16,373 nt of DNA from Segetibacter sp. (GTDB lineage: Bacteria; Bacteroidota; Bacteroidia; Chitinophagales; Chitinophagaceae): contig JASLBT010000249.1 of assembly GCA_030146445.1 (NCBI GenBank), positions 1-16,373 of the forward strand, read 5' to 3'. The translations under genes were made by a program, and so were the position numbers. The notes beneath the pieces were generated by a model. It searched no databases. It saw only the letters and a program-made list of their open reading frames with translations, and had not been told where the DNA came from. The stretch's first letter is position 1. Each line of letters opens with the position of its first letter. Below, in pieces: positions 1 to 7,013 of this stretch.

Positions 1-242
1 GGGATCGAGGCCATAACGACGATTCATTTATTGTGTCTTAATTCAGCGCCGGCATTTGGGACTTTGCTCCTCAGGCATACACATTCATCATTCAACATTG
101 CTTAAGTTCATCATTCAACATCGCTTTATTTCAACCCCTCTAGCGCTGCTTAACAAACACCTTCTGAGCACAAGCCCATTCATCATTCATTATTCATAAT
201 TCAACATTGCTTCTCTTCGTCAGCATTTCGCTAAAACCACGG
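1..242. other. Gene-free left edge
   Basis: No coding region is supported here. The notable content is the short 20-bp repeat described separately. No hairpin followed by a T-run is evident for the minus-strand gene that ends at 243. Confidence 0.6.
84..212. repeat. Three copies of a 20-bp TTCAT/TTCAAC repeat
   Basis: The word TTCATCATTCAACATTGCTT occurs at 84-103. It recurs at 107-126 with one change (ATCGCTT), and again at 193-212 with one change (TTCATAATTCAAC). Shorter CATTCAT pieces fill 178-195. The tract lies just beyond the stop codon of the minus-strand reductase-like gene. It resembles in style the ATCAAC-rich tract at 12357-12597, which also follows a minus-strand gene. Confidence 0.75.
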
Positions 243-785
243 TCATCGATCGGTGTCGCGCTTATAATGCATTTGTACCATCCCACTTTCAAATTGTTTG
301 GTTGACACAAGCTTTAAGATTTGCTCGGGCCGGCCATCTTTAAAAAGCCGGGTTCCGCTTCCAACCAGGATAGGAACCATAGAAATAATAAACTCATCTA
401 CAAGGTCGTCAAGCAGAAGGCTGTTTACCAACTCAGCTCCGCCGTCGCAAAAGATATTTTTCCCGGGTTCATCTTTTAGCCGCATCACAAGCTCTTTTAA
501 ATTGCCGGTGTAGAATTCTGTTTTACCAATCGCAGGTTTGGGGGTATGCGTTATAACAAACGTCTTCTTGCCTGCATGTGGGAACTTGCTTACTTGTGTC
601 ATGACCCAGTCGTAGGTTTTTCTGCCAAGTAAAACGGTGTCCACCGTCGATATGAAATCATGATAGCCGTAGTCCTCGCCTTGCTGTTCTACAATAGATA
701 GAAAGCTTAGGTCATCATTTGGTTTAGCGATATAGCCATCGACGCTGGTGGCGATATATACGATGATTTTTCTCTGTTGTTTCAT
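243..785 (-). CDS. Dihydrofolate reductase family protein (RibD C-terminal domain type)
   Basis: A cytoplasmic 180-residue single-domain protein of the size usual for the bacterial RibD-C/YwjB-type DHFR-like family. It opens with the N-terminal beta-strand motif IVYIATSVDGYIA (residues 8-20). GRKTYD follows at 54-59, the nucleotide-binding segment DGGAELV at 114-120, and the family signature PILVGSGTRLF at 138-148. Such proteins bind NADPH and are presumed reductases of pterin-like or other small substrates. They are not the housekeeping FolA and are rarely assigned a substrate. The ATG at 785 is the only sensible start, because the first beta-strand begins a few residues later; no clear Shine-Dalgarno is seen. 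It appears monocistronic, with 146 bp to the next gene. The family is clear and the substrate unknown. Confidence 0.9.
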   Translation of the reverse strand: MKQQRKIIVYIATSVDGYIAKPNDDLSFLSIVEQQGEDYGYHDFISTVDTVLLGRKTYDWVMTQVSKFPHAGKKTFVITHTPKPAIGKTEFYTGNLKELVMRLKDEPGKNIFCDGGAELVNSLLLDDLVDEFIISMVPILVGSGTRLFKDGRPEQILKLVSTKQFESGMVQMHYKRDTDR

Positions 786-931
786 AGTCGTTATTTTGAT
801 AAGTTAGTGATCAACTACAATGAATATAAAAAGGCTACTAACAGTTTTTTTGGTGAAATAAGCTCGTGAATTCTGGCTGCTCTCCCGGTTTGTAAATCCC
901 CGGGTTTATTTCGCCAAACATCAACCCACTC

Positions 932-1642
932 CTAAGCTTGAGCCGGGGCATCCCTAAACCCTGGATTGTTTTTCCTGGTTATGAGTTGTCTAAGCACGAC
1001 AAGGTGGGAAAGTAAAACAACCGGTACAATACAGCACGGTAGCCAGATAAACGGAAAATACAACACGGCAATATTTGGTTGTTCGTAAGCAAATCGCTGA
1101 AATGGAGAAGGTGCTGACAGCACCGCATGTACGACGATGTTGAACAAAAGCACCAGGCATGCTAAGTTCCAGGCAATAAGGAGCGAAGAGCTCAACAGCT
1201 TTCTTACATAGCCGAAGTAAAAAACGACCGGTGCCGAAAGCCCGGATAGGATATCAAGGTTTCTGCCTTCGAAGGTCATTAACTCCGGGACGGTTTTGTG
1301 AAGAAAGAGCCAGTACAAAACCAACTCTACAAAGATTCTGCATGTATGAAGAAGTGTTAAGTTCCGCACATCCAGCTTATCGATGTAGTTTCTGCCGCCG
1401 GCGGTTACAAAAAGCAAGACGATCAGCAATAGCGGGGGGAGAACAAGTAAAAGGAACCTTGGTGGCAAGGTATCCGTTACGGTATAGAAGCCAGCCATTC
1501 CCAACACGGCTTGAAACGTCAGCCACCCTGCAAGTACCAACAGGGTTGTTTTTTTACGTGAACTTGCAAAAGCAAAAATGAGCACGGTCAGTAGGGTGGT
1601 TAATACGAAAGTGACAACAATGTAAGCAGGGACGGGAAGCAT
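932..1642 (-). CDS. Conserved multi-pass membrane protein of unknown function
   Basis: A 236-residue, strongly hydrophobic protein with about seven predicted membrane spans, near residues 8-27, 33-53, 62-82, 103-116, 133-147, 150-172 and 187-215. The loop with LMTFEGRNLDILSGLSAP (residues 121-138) and the stretch SAPSPFQRFAYEQPN (about 176-190) look like conserved family motifs. I recall similar unannotated proteins in other Bacteroidota, but know of no function. It has no recognised enzyme motif, no histidine cluster and no transporter signature. The ATG at 1642 leads straight into the first span, so no earlier start is needed. It is probably transcribed alone. I am sure of the coding call and of the membrane location, but not of any role. 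Confidence 0.8.
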   Translation of the reverse strand: MLPVPAYIVVTFVLTTLLTVLIFAFASSRKKTTLLVLAGWLTFQAVLGMAGFYTVTDTLPPRFLLLVLPPLLLIVLLFVTAGGRNYIDKLDVRNLTLLHTCRIFVELVLYWLFLHKTVPELMTFEGRNLDILSGLSAPVVFYFGYVRKLLSSSLLIAWNLACLVLLFNIVVHAVLSAPSPFQRFAYEQPNIAVLYFPFIWLPCCIVPVVLLSHLVVLRQLITRKNNPGFRDAPAQA

Positions 1643-1881
1643 GCGGCAGAAGTTTAGGATTTACGTTTTGGCTATTTTCCTGGATTTCGAACATGATACA
1701 ACTAAAATAATCACGAACCCTGGATGTTGTATCTATGCCGGAAATAACAATTGCAAATTAGACCTGCTTAGCGACGGTATGTTGCTGTATGACCCTTTTG
1801 ATAATACAGCGATCAATGTCGTTTAATTAGGCTGATTGTACCGTTTATTTGCCCAGAAATACGCTGTAGTACAAGCCCGAG

Positions 1882-1908
1882 GGATGAACCGGTTCGGACG
1901 GGCGGGCG
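1882..1908. repeat. Palindrome-centred dispersed motif, copy 1
   Basis: The core GAACCGGTTC (1886-1895) is a perfect 10-bp palindrome inside GGATGAACCGGTTCGGACGG, followed by a GGGCGGGCG run. The same word, with one extra C in the core, recurs at 11237-11255. Its right arm recurs inverted at 12589-12600. All copies are intergenic. Confidence 0.7.
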
Positions 1909-1916
1909 TAAGACTG

Positions 1917-2122
1917 GCGCAGCCCTACCGTGTACACACATATGCACTTTGCTATTAAAACCGCCTTGAAAACTGACAGAAAGTTGGCGTTAAAGACTGA
2001 AGATGCCCATTGCATTGCCGATAAAGTGCTCCCGGACAACCGGGACGATGGTGCCATAAAAAACCAATGCTGGTACCCAAAAAATCAATCGAAAAAGATG
2101 TGTGTACAAGGTAGGGCGCAGC
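1917..2122. repeat. Inverted-repeat (MITE-like) element
   Basis: The left arm GCGCAGCCCTACCGTGTACA (extending to CACAT, 1917-1941) is matched in inverted orientation by ATGTGTGTACAAGGTAGGGC (2098-2117, followed by GCAGCC). About 20 of 22 positions pair. Roughly 155 bp lie between the arms, including the small hairpin CCCGGACAACCGGG near 2032-2045. No transposase is encoded. It could be a non-autonomous mobile element, a decayed insertion sequence, or a long structured RNA. No target-site duplication was established. Confidence 0.55.
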
Positions 2123-2213
2123 CGGGTGGCAAGGATGTTCAATAGTAATCCGTTGGTTCGGCGGCAAAAAAGAAAGTTCTTAAGTAAACGACATTCATAC
2201 GGCTATCGGAAAA

Positions 2214-2322
2214 GTGTTTATGCAGTGCCGCGCTCAGTGTTACTTACGGCTTGCAAACGACTGCAGCAAGATTAAAGGTGAAAGGTTGAAAATATATGGG
2301 TCTGCCGGAATTGCATAAACAC
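2214..2322. repeat. 11-bp inverted repeat upstream of DUF1622 gene
   Basis: GTGTTTATGCA at 2214-2224 is exactly inverted as TGCATAAACAC at 2312-2322, with 87 bp between. The outward flanks (GGAAAA versus CACTTCGG read inverted) match partially. The two arms lie 120-225 bp before the DUF1622 start. They may be operator half-sites or the ends of a small element; the sequence does not decide. Confidence 0.4.
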
Positions 2323-2439
2323 ACTTCGGACACGTTTAGCTGTATCATTCCGAAGCACGTAAACAGGCGCAGCTCTGACCGGTAAGCTCAGGCGAGGTAT
2401 AACTATTGTATTGCAATATTTTCACATTTAACTGGGTTT

Positions 2440-2793
2440 ATGAAAGAGATAGCGGAAGTACTTACCAGGTACCTGAGTAGTGCAGTGGAAATTGTCGCAG
2501 CATTTGTGATTGGGGTTGCATTGCTGAAATTTCTGTACAGGTACATCCGGCACCTTTTTATACCCGGTGACGGATCAAATAACCAGGAGATCAGGATACA
2601 TTTTGGCAGTGCACTAACCGTTGCGTTAGAATTGTTGCTGGCTGCCGATATCCTGGCTACTGCAATCGCCCCAACATGGGACGATATCGGCAAGTTGGCC
2701 GCGATAGCCGTGTTAAGAACTGCACTCAATTATTTTCTCGAACGCGAGTTGAAAACCAGTGATGCAGAGTCTAAGCTTAAGCATAACAAATAA
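2440..2793 (+). CDS. DUF1622 family membrane protein
   Basis: A 117-residue protein with three probable membrane spans, near residues 13-35, 55-77 and 82-100. The family hallmark LELLLAADILATAIAPTW (63-80) is followed by DDIGKLAAIAVLRTALNYFL and ERE. This segment is characteristic of DUF1622, found in many bacteria and archaea, and its length is normal for the family. No biochemical role is established. The acidic and charged residues within and after span 2 (E, D, then TW-DD) are family features, not oddities. The ATG at 2440 lacks a Shine-Dalgarno, as is common in Bacteroidota, and directly precedes the expected N-terminal helix. It stands alone: the next gene is convergent and ends 137 bp downstream. 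Confidence 0.9.
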   Translation: MKEIAEVLTRYLSSAVEIVAAFVIGVALLKFLYRYIRHLFIPGDGSNNQEIRIHFGSALTVALELLLAADILATAIAPTWDDIGKLAAIAVLRTALNYFLERELKTSDAESKLKHNK

Positions 2794-2929
2794 CCTTCAA
2801 ATCAAGAGGTACAACTTACTTGCCCCACATTGATTAGCTGATGGTCTTCAATAACAGAATTGTTCTACATCAAAGTACATCTACCAAGCCCATTCGTGCA
2901 AAAGACGCGGTTGGCTAAAATGACGAGCA

Positions 2930-4060
2930 TTATTTAATTCTGAGCTTCTTGAACAGGTATACCAGCGAGCTCACTTTCTTTTTTACGAGTTCATACGCCA
3001 TTGTCTTGCTTTCTTCAAGGCTCATTGGTCCATCTGCAATACTGGTTACAAAAGTAAAGCCGGAGCCGGCCCATCCGGCGGTATCAACGTTTACACTTCC
3101 GCAGACAGCGATCACCGGAACATTGAAGTTTGCGGCAACGGACGATAACGCATGCAGGGCCTTGCCATTAAGGGTTTGTCGGTCGAAAGTGCCTTCTGCT
3201 GTAAATACAACATCGGTTCCCGGCAAGTGATCTCCCAAGCCTGAATGAGTTAAAACAATGTCTATGCCTTTTTGCAGTGTTACATTGGGGAGTAACATCA
3301 GGCCCGCGCCGGTTCCACCGGCGGCTCCTGCACCAGGCGAACCCACTACTGGCTTACCAGCGAATGCCTCCATAACCTCCGAAAAGAGCTGCATCCCTTT
3401 TTCGAGTTCGATAATCTGGGCGTGATCTGCTCCCTTTTGTGCCGCATACGTAAAGGCTGCACCATTGTCACCTAATAATGGATTATCAACATCACATGCA
3501 ACAATCAAGGGGATATCAATCGCTTTTTCCGGGGCTATTATCTCCCGGATCTCCTGGAGATTTTTACCCGAGGGCTGAACTGGGCGCTTGTTGCTGTTTA
3601 GGAACCGGTAGCCCAAAGCCATCAATATGCCGGTTCCGCCATCGTTGCTGGCACTACCTCCGATGCCGATGATTATGTTTTCAGCACCCCGGCGGATGGC
3701 ATCTTTCACGAGTAGCCCCGTTCCGTAGGTGGAGGTTAGCATTGGATTTCTTTCGGCCATATCCAGCCTTGCTAATCCCGATGCGGAAGCCAACTCTATC
3801 AAAGCAGTATTTGTATCATGTGACCAGCCGTAGCTTGCGACAACCGGCCGTCCAAGAGCGTCAAACGTGTCGCAGGTAATCGTGGTTGTATTAAGGTAAT
3901 GTTCGAGTACCGCTACAAAACCATCCCCGCCATCCGCCAGCGGCAGCTGCACAATGTCGATGTTTTCATCTGCCATAGAGATACCTTCCGTGATTGCGGC
4001 ACAAAGCTGGAATGAACTAAGGTTCTCTTTGAATTTGTCGGGGGCTACTATGATCTTCAT
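2930..4060 (-). CDS. glxK: Glycerate kinase (GlxK/GarK family)
   Basis: This cytoplasmic enzyme phosphorylates D-glycerate with ATP. Members give 2- or 3-phosphoglycerate; the GlxK/GarK class is usually 2-phosphoglycerate-forming. It links glycerate or tartronate-semialdehyde catabolism to glycolysis. Family motifs, numbered from the chosen start: APDKFKE (6-12), LADGGDGF (41-48), GIGGSASNDGGTG (132-144), CDVDNPLLG (189-197), PGAGAAGGTGAG (242-253) and TAEGTFDRQTLNGKA (287-301). The length of 376 aa is normal. A longer reading from a GTG at 4069 is possible, but that GTG overlaps the strong AAAGGAG at 4069-4075. That Shine-Dalgarno sits 8 nt before the ATG at 4060, so the ATG is the start. 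No other glycerate-pathway gene is adjacent. Confidence 0.93.
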   Translation of the reverse strand: MKIIVAPDKFKENLSSFQLCAAITEGISMADENIDIVQLPLADGGDGFVAVLEHYLNTTTITCDTFDALGRPVVASYGWSHDTNTALIELASASGLARLDMAERNPMLTSTYGTGLLVKDAIRRGAENIIIGIGGSASNDGGTGILMALGYRFLNSNKRPVQPSGKNLQEIREIIAPEKAIDIPLIVACDVDNPLLGDNGAAFTYAAQKGADHAQIIELEKGMQLFSEVMEAFAGKPVVGSPGAGAAGGTGAGLMLLPNVTLQKGIDIVLTHSGLGDHLPGTDVVFTAEGTFDRQTLNGKALHALSSVAANFNVPVIAVCGSVNVDTAGWAGSGFTFVTSIADGPMSLEESKTMAYELVKKKVSSLVYLFKKLRIK

Positions 4061-4068
4061 TGTTTGCA

Positions 4069-4075
4069 CTCCTTT
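4069..4075 (-). promoter_or_regulatory. Ribosome binding site of glycerate kinase
   Basis: AAAGGAG on the minus strand, 8 nt before the ATG at 4060. It is the clearest Shine-Dalgarno in the window. It rules out the upstream GTG at 4069, which overlaps it. Confidence 0.7.
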
Positions 4076-4212
4076 GACTGCTTCTACAGGAAAAGGATAG
4101 GGGGAGCATAATACTGATTATAAGGATACAGTCAAAAAAAGATGAACGATATGCTAAATTAATCGGCAGCGTTCTGGCAGATATCTGCTTCGAATTCGGA
4201 ATTGTTTCAGGG

Positions 4213-4249
4213 ATAACACGTTTGTGGAAACGCACAAATAAGCTGTTAT
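4213..4249 (-). terminator. Bipartite stem-loop after the lipoprotein gene
   Basis: ATAACA (4213-4218) pairs with TGTTAT (4244-4249), and TTTGTG (4221-4226) pairs with CACAAA (4233-4238). This gives a 12-bp stem with a small asymmetric internal loop and a 6-nt apical loop. It begins 12 nt beyond the lipoprotein stop codon, where the transcript of the three-gene cluster would end. There is no U-run, so it may be an RNA-stability element or a processing site instead of a classical intrinsic terminator. Confidence 0.5.
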
Positions 4250-4260
4250 GTTGGTTGTCA

Positions 4261-5889
4261 TCAATTCGGATTATCTGCAAGAGGAAAAGTTATTCCTTTT
4301 GCCAAAGCCTCACGGGCATACTTGTACTTGGCTTTTGAATAGTTGTTAAAGGCGCCTTGCTTTCTAAACTTGTACAATGCCGCTGTTTGCGTTTTACCCG
4401 TGTATTCTGTTGTATTGTGATAGTAGCCGGTGGTAGATAAAAAAACGGAATGCAATTTTGTTTTGTCCCGGTTGCTTTCCTTGAAAGTTACATTTACCCA
4501 TTCGTCTTCTTTTAATTGCACATAAGCATTATCCTTTTTTGATACTTCACTTAACGTTGCCTCATTGTTGTTCCTTGTAACGACCGACGCATTCACGTAA
4601 TTGATCTTAACGGCTTCATCAGGTGAAAGGTCAAGAGCCGCATAGTCAAGTTCCCAAAACATATAGGCACTTTCAAGCTTTACCCGAACCTTGTTTTTAT
4701 TCGTGGGGAACTTCAGCTTCATGATCATATCCCGGCCCGCCGTATTGCCTGTAAAAGGAAAATAGTCGGCGAACATCCAGCCTTTATCTGTCTCCACATA
4801 AACCATCAACGGGAGTGCCTGTTCCTGTTGCCATTTCTCAATTGACTTCCTATCAGCCTTGTCTTGTTTTGCTACCCAGCTTTTATAGTTGCCGCCAAAC
4901 ATCGAAGAAAATTCTTCAAATACATAACCCGACCATAAACTGTTTTTTGCATGTATTACCAGCTTGCCTTCATCATTGCTGTTAGCGTTATCGAAGGTTA
5001 ATACAACGCTCCCAAACTTCGATTTGGCATCGCTTTGCTGATCAAACATGTACACGTTGCCATCGTTGTTCCTGAGCGAGCCCGCGACCTCATCGGAAAG
5101 GTTGTCCATCGCTTCGGCAGGTATTGGCTTTGAATAGGTGTGTGGGGTTCCAATTCGGTCGATCAGAACCTTCTTACCAGGCGTGTGCTCTACGGTGATC
5201 AGTTGTACCTGGTTAATAAACTGCTCTTCTTTTTGATTGTTAGCCAGTTTAAAGAGGTATTGTCCCCCCACGCTTTGTAAACCATCCAGGGGTAAGTAGT
5301 CCGTTTTCTCTATCGAAGAGTAAATGGCGCCACTAAACACACCGCTTTTGAAGTTATATTGATTGCCATCATATGTATATACCTGGGGGCAATTACAGAC
5401 AGCCAGTAGCACAAGTCCAATCAGCAGGTTTGCGCCGAGATACAGACCCACTGCACCCAGGGCATATGATGCAATTGTTTTACCTGTGTCTTTTTCGTAA
5501 ATGTTGATTTTGCTTATCGACGACATTGGTATGGAAAGATGCGTGGTGTCTTTTGCACTTTCATCTTGCGCATACAAATGAATTTCTGAGAACAGCAATG
5601 CCCGGTCCCGGGTTTTATATGTTTTTGATGGCGCCTGGCTTGCCATGATAAACTTTTCTCTTTCCGGTGGCAGCGTTTGCATTTCTCCCTCGAGCATGGA
5701 GCCATTCACCCTGATGTTTTTGAGATGGTAAAAGCCGTTTCTAAGGTGTATAATAAAATACTTATCACTGTTTTTTAGAGCCGCAAGCGTAGTTGAGTCA
5801 TTTGTCGGCTTTGTTTTTACTTTGTAATAATTTTTAAAACAGCCCGAAAACAAAACACCTATGACCAAAAGGATGATCAATCCTTTCAT
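4261..5889 (-). CDS. Large lipoprotein with internal membrane segment, function unknown
   Basis: A 542-residue protein that starts with a lipoprotein signal ending in the lipobox LFSGC, with the acylated Cys at residue 17. About 120 residues later is a glycine-rich hydrophobic segment (about 142-165, near ASYALGAVGLYLGANLL). The motif CNCPQVYTYDGNQYNF (165-180) and SGAIYSSIEKTDYLPL follow at once. I recall this Cys-Pro-x-Val-Tyr block from uncharacterised Bacteroidota lipoproteins. The rest looks like beta-rich extracytoplasmic sequence. The frame stays open to an ATG at 5979, only 9 nt after the upstream stop. The 5889 ATG is preferred because it gives a canonical lipoprotein signal and has AAAGG upstream; the longer form would add a second hydrophobic stretch. 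It is the last gene of the radical SAM/oxygenase cluster. No function can be named. Confidence 0.8.
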   Translation of the reverse strand: MKGLIILLVIGVLFSGCFKNYYKVKTKPTNDSTTLAALKNSDKYFIIHLRNGFYHLKNIRVNGSMLEGEMQTLPPEREKFIMASQAPSKTYKTRDRALLFSEIHLYAQDESAKDTTHLSIPMSSISKINIYEKDTGKTIASYALGAVGLYLGANLLIGLVLLAVCNCPQVYTYDGNQYNFKSGVFSGAIYSSIEKTDYLPLDGLQSVGGQYLFKLANNQKEEQFINQVQLITVEHTPGKKVLIDRIGTPHTYSKPIPAEAMDNLSDEVAGSLRNNDGNVYMFDQQSDAKSKFGSVVLTFDNANSNDEGKLVIHAKNSLWSGYVFEEFSSMFGGNYKSWVAKQDKADRKSIEKWQQEQALPLMVYVETDKGWMFADYFPFTGNTAGRDMIMKLKFPTNKNKVRVKLESAYMFWELDYAALDLSPDEAVKINYVNASVVTRNNNEATLSEVSKKDNAYVQLKEDEWVNVTFKESNRDKTKLHSVFLSTTGYYHNTTEYTGKTQTAALYKFRKQGAFNNYSKAKYKYAREALAKGITFPLADNPN

Positions 5890-5988
5890 TCTTTTGCCTT
5901 TGATAAATAAAAAAATTACCGGTGCAAAAAGTACTGTAAACAAGTCCTTGCGGGTAAAACGGAAATATTTCATAAGCATTTGGTGGGG

Positions 5989-7011
5989 CTATGTGGTAGA
6001 GGGTAGGCGTTTATGAATTATTTTAAACCATAAAGGCGGAAGAAGCGATATAACCATCATGGTTGCATAGTTTGCTGGAAGCTGTGGCGACTCGTCATTT
6101 GCCACCAGGTTTTCGTACGCGGTAGCGGCATGCAGGTGATGGTCGGCATGATTTTGTACCTGGAAGAGGTCGATAATCCTGCAATTACCCGGGATTTCCC
6201 AGGTATGATGGGCATGCATTTTTTCACGACCATGTTGATCATCGGAACGAATAAGGCCATAGTGCTGCAGGTAGTTGACCTGCTGATGCAAGATTATGGC
6301 AACCAAACCCTGGCCGATAAAGAAGAGAAGGGCCAGGCCGCCGAAAATACTTCCAAGGACAATCACTATCAACACCTGGAGAATACAAAATACCAACATC
6401 CGGTTGTGTATCGAGAAAAAGAGGTGTTTGTTCCTGGCCAGCAGCTTCGCTTCAATTCTCCAGGCATTTAAAAAACTTCCAGGTATGCTCCTGACAAGGA
6501 AAGCGTAAAATGACTCACCTTTTTGTGCACTGTTCGGGTCGTGAGGTGTGCAGGCATATACATGGTGCCCATGCACATGTTCAATACTATAATGCAGGTA
6601 ATTTGAGCAAGCCAGCAAAAGGTAACCGGCAATTCTTTGAAGTGATGTAAACTTATGTATGAATTCGTGCGCCAGGGCAAAGCCCATCGTTCCATTAACT
6701 ACGCCTACTGAGATCATAAACCCCAAATATGCATGTAAAGGTAAATGACCTTCTGCCACGATCATACTGCCACCAAATACAAGCGACACGATCACCGGAA
6801 CAAACAACAAAGGAATAGTCTTAAACGCGATGCTATTTTGTGCTGGCGTACGGTGTGGTTTCTTTGACTTGGTAATAGGTAACAGATCAATAATCGGTAA
6901 AAAAACAAAGCATAAAACAGGGGTGAGAAAATTATAATAACCACCTGCATAATACCCTGCAACTACCGTGGCGGGTACAACAAGTAATACCAGGTAACGA
7001 TACGGGTTCAT
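5989..7011 (-). CDS. AlkB-like alkane monooxygenase / fatty acid desaturase family membrane di-iron enzyme
   Basis: A 340-residue integral-membrane protein of the histidine-box superfamily. The boxes are HEFIHK (115-120), EHVHGHH (144-150) and NHADHH (287-292), with the extra NYLQHYG segment (246-252). This arrangement, together with SAQKGESFY after the second box and PQLPANY near the C-terminus, fits the alkane 1-monooxygenase (AlkB) branch better than acyl-CoA desaturases. Hydrophobic spans lie near 6-25, 28-45, 65-82, 90-112 and 203-235. Such enzymes use a di-iron centre and electrons from rubredoxin or ferredoxin to hydroxylate terminal carbons of alkanes or alkyl chains. No rubredoxin gene is nearby, and the protein is shorter than Pseudomonas AlkB (about 400 aa), so alkane growth should not be assumed. 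The start ATG overlaps the radical SAM stop (TGATG), implying coupled translation. Confidence 0.85.
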   Translation of the reverse strand: MNPYRYLVLLVVPATVVAGYYAGGYYNFLTPVLCFVFLPIIDLLPITKSKKPHRTPAQNSIAFKTIPLLFVPVIVSLVFGGSMIVAEGHLPLHAYLGFMISVGVVNGTMGFALAHEFIHKFTSLQRIAGYLLLACSNYLHYSIEHVHGHHVYACTPHDPNSAQKGESFYAFLVRSIPGSFLNAWRIEAKLLARNKHLFFSIHNRMLVFCILQVLIVIVLGSIFGGLALLFFIGQGLVAIILHQQVNYLQHYGLIRSDDQHGREKMHAHHTWEIPGNCRIIDLFQVQNHADHHLHAATAYENLVANDESPQLPANYATMMVISLLPPLWFKIIHKRLPSTT

Positions 7012-7013
7012 CA
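7009..7013 (-). promoter_or_regulatory. TGATG stop/start overlap
   Basis: The radical SAM TGA (7011-7013) and the oxygenase ATG (7009-7011) share one base on the minus strand. This indicates translational coupling of the two enzymes. Confidence 0.8.

Larger units (their letters stand above)
1643..2439. other. Gene-free stretch with inverted repeats
   Basis: This stretch of about 800 bp separates the minus-strand membrane protein from the plus-strand DUF1622 gene. The short open frames in it (1641-1826, 1930-2145, and two on the minus strand) show no domain and are not supported. It contains a palindromic motif at 1882-1908, an inverted-repeat element at 1917-2122, and an 11-bp inverted repeat at 2214-2224 / 2312-2322, each listed separately. 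Confidence 0.6.

Noticed and set aside
1930..2145. 71-aa plus-strand frame within the inverted-repeat element
   Set aside because: It begins and ends inside the repeat arms and resembles no transposase or other family; it is better explained as non-coding element sequence.
4017..4280. 87-aa minus-strand frame overlapping the start of the glycerate kinase gene
   Set aside because: It overlaps the glycerate kinase start and Shine-Dalgarno in another frame, covers the stem-loop after the lipoprotein gene, and has no recognisable domain.
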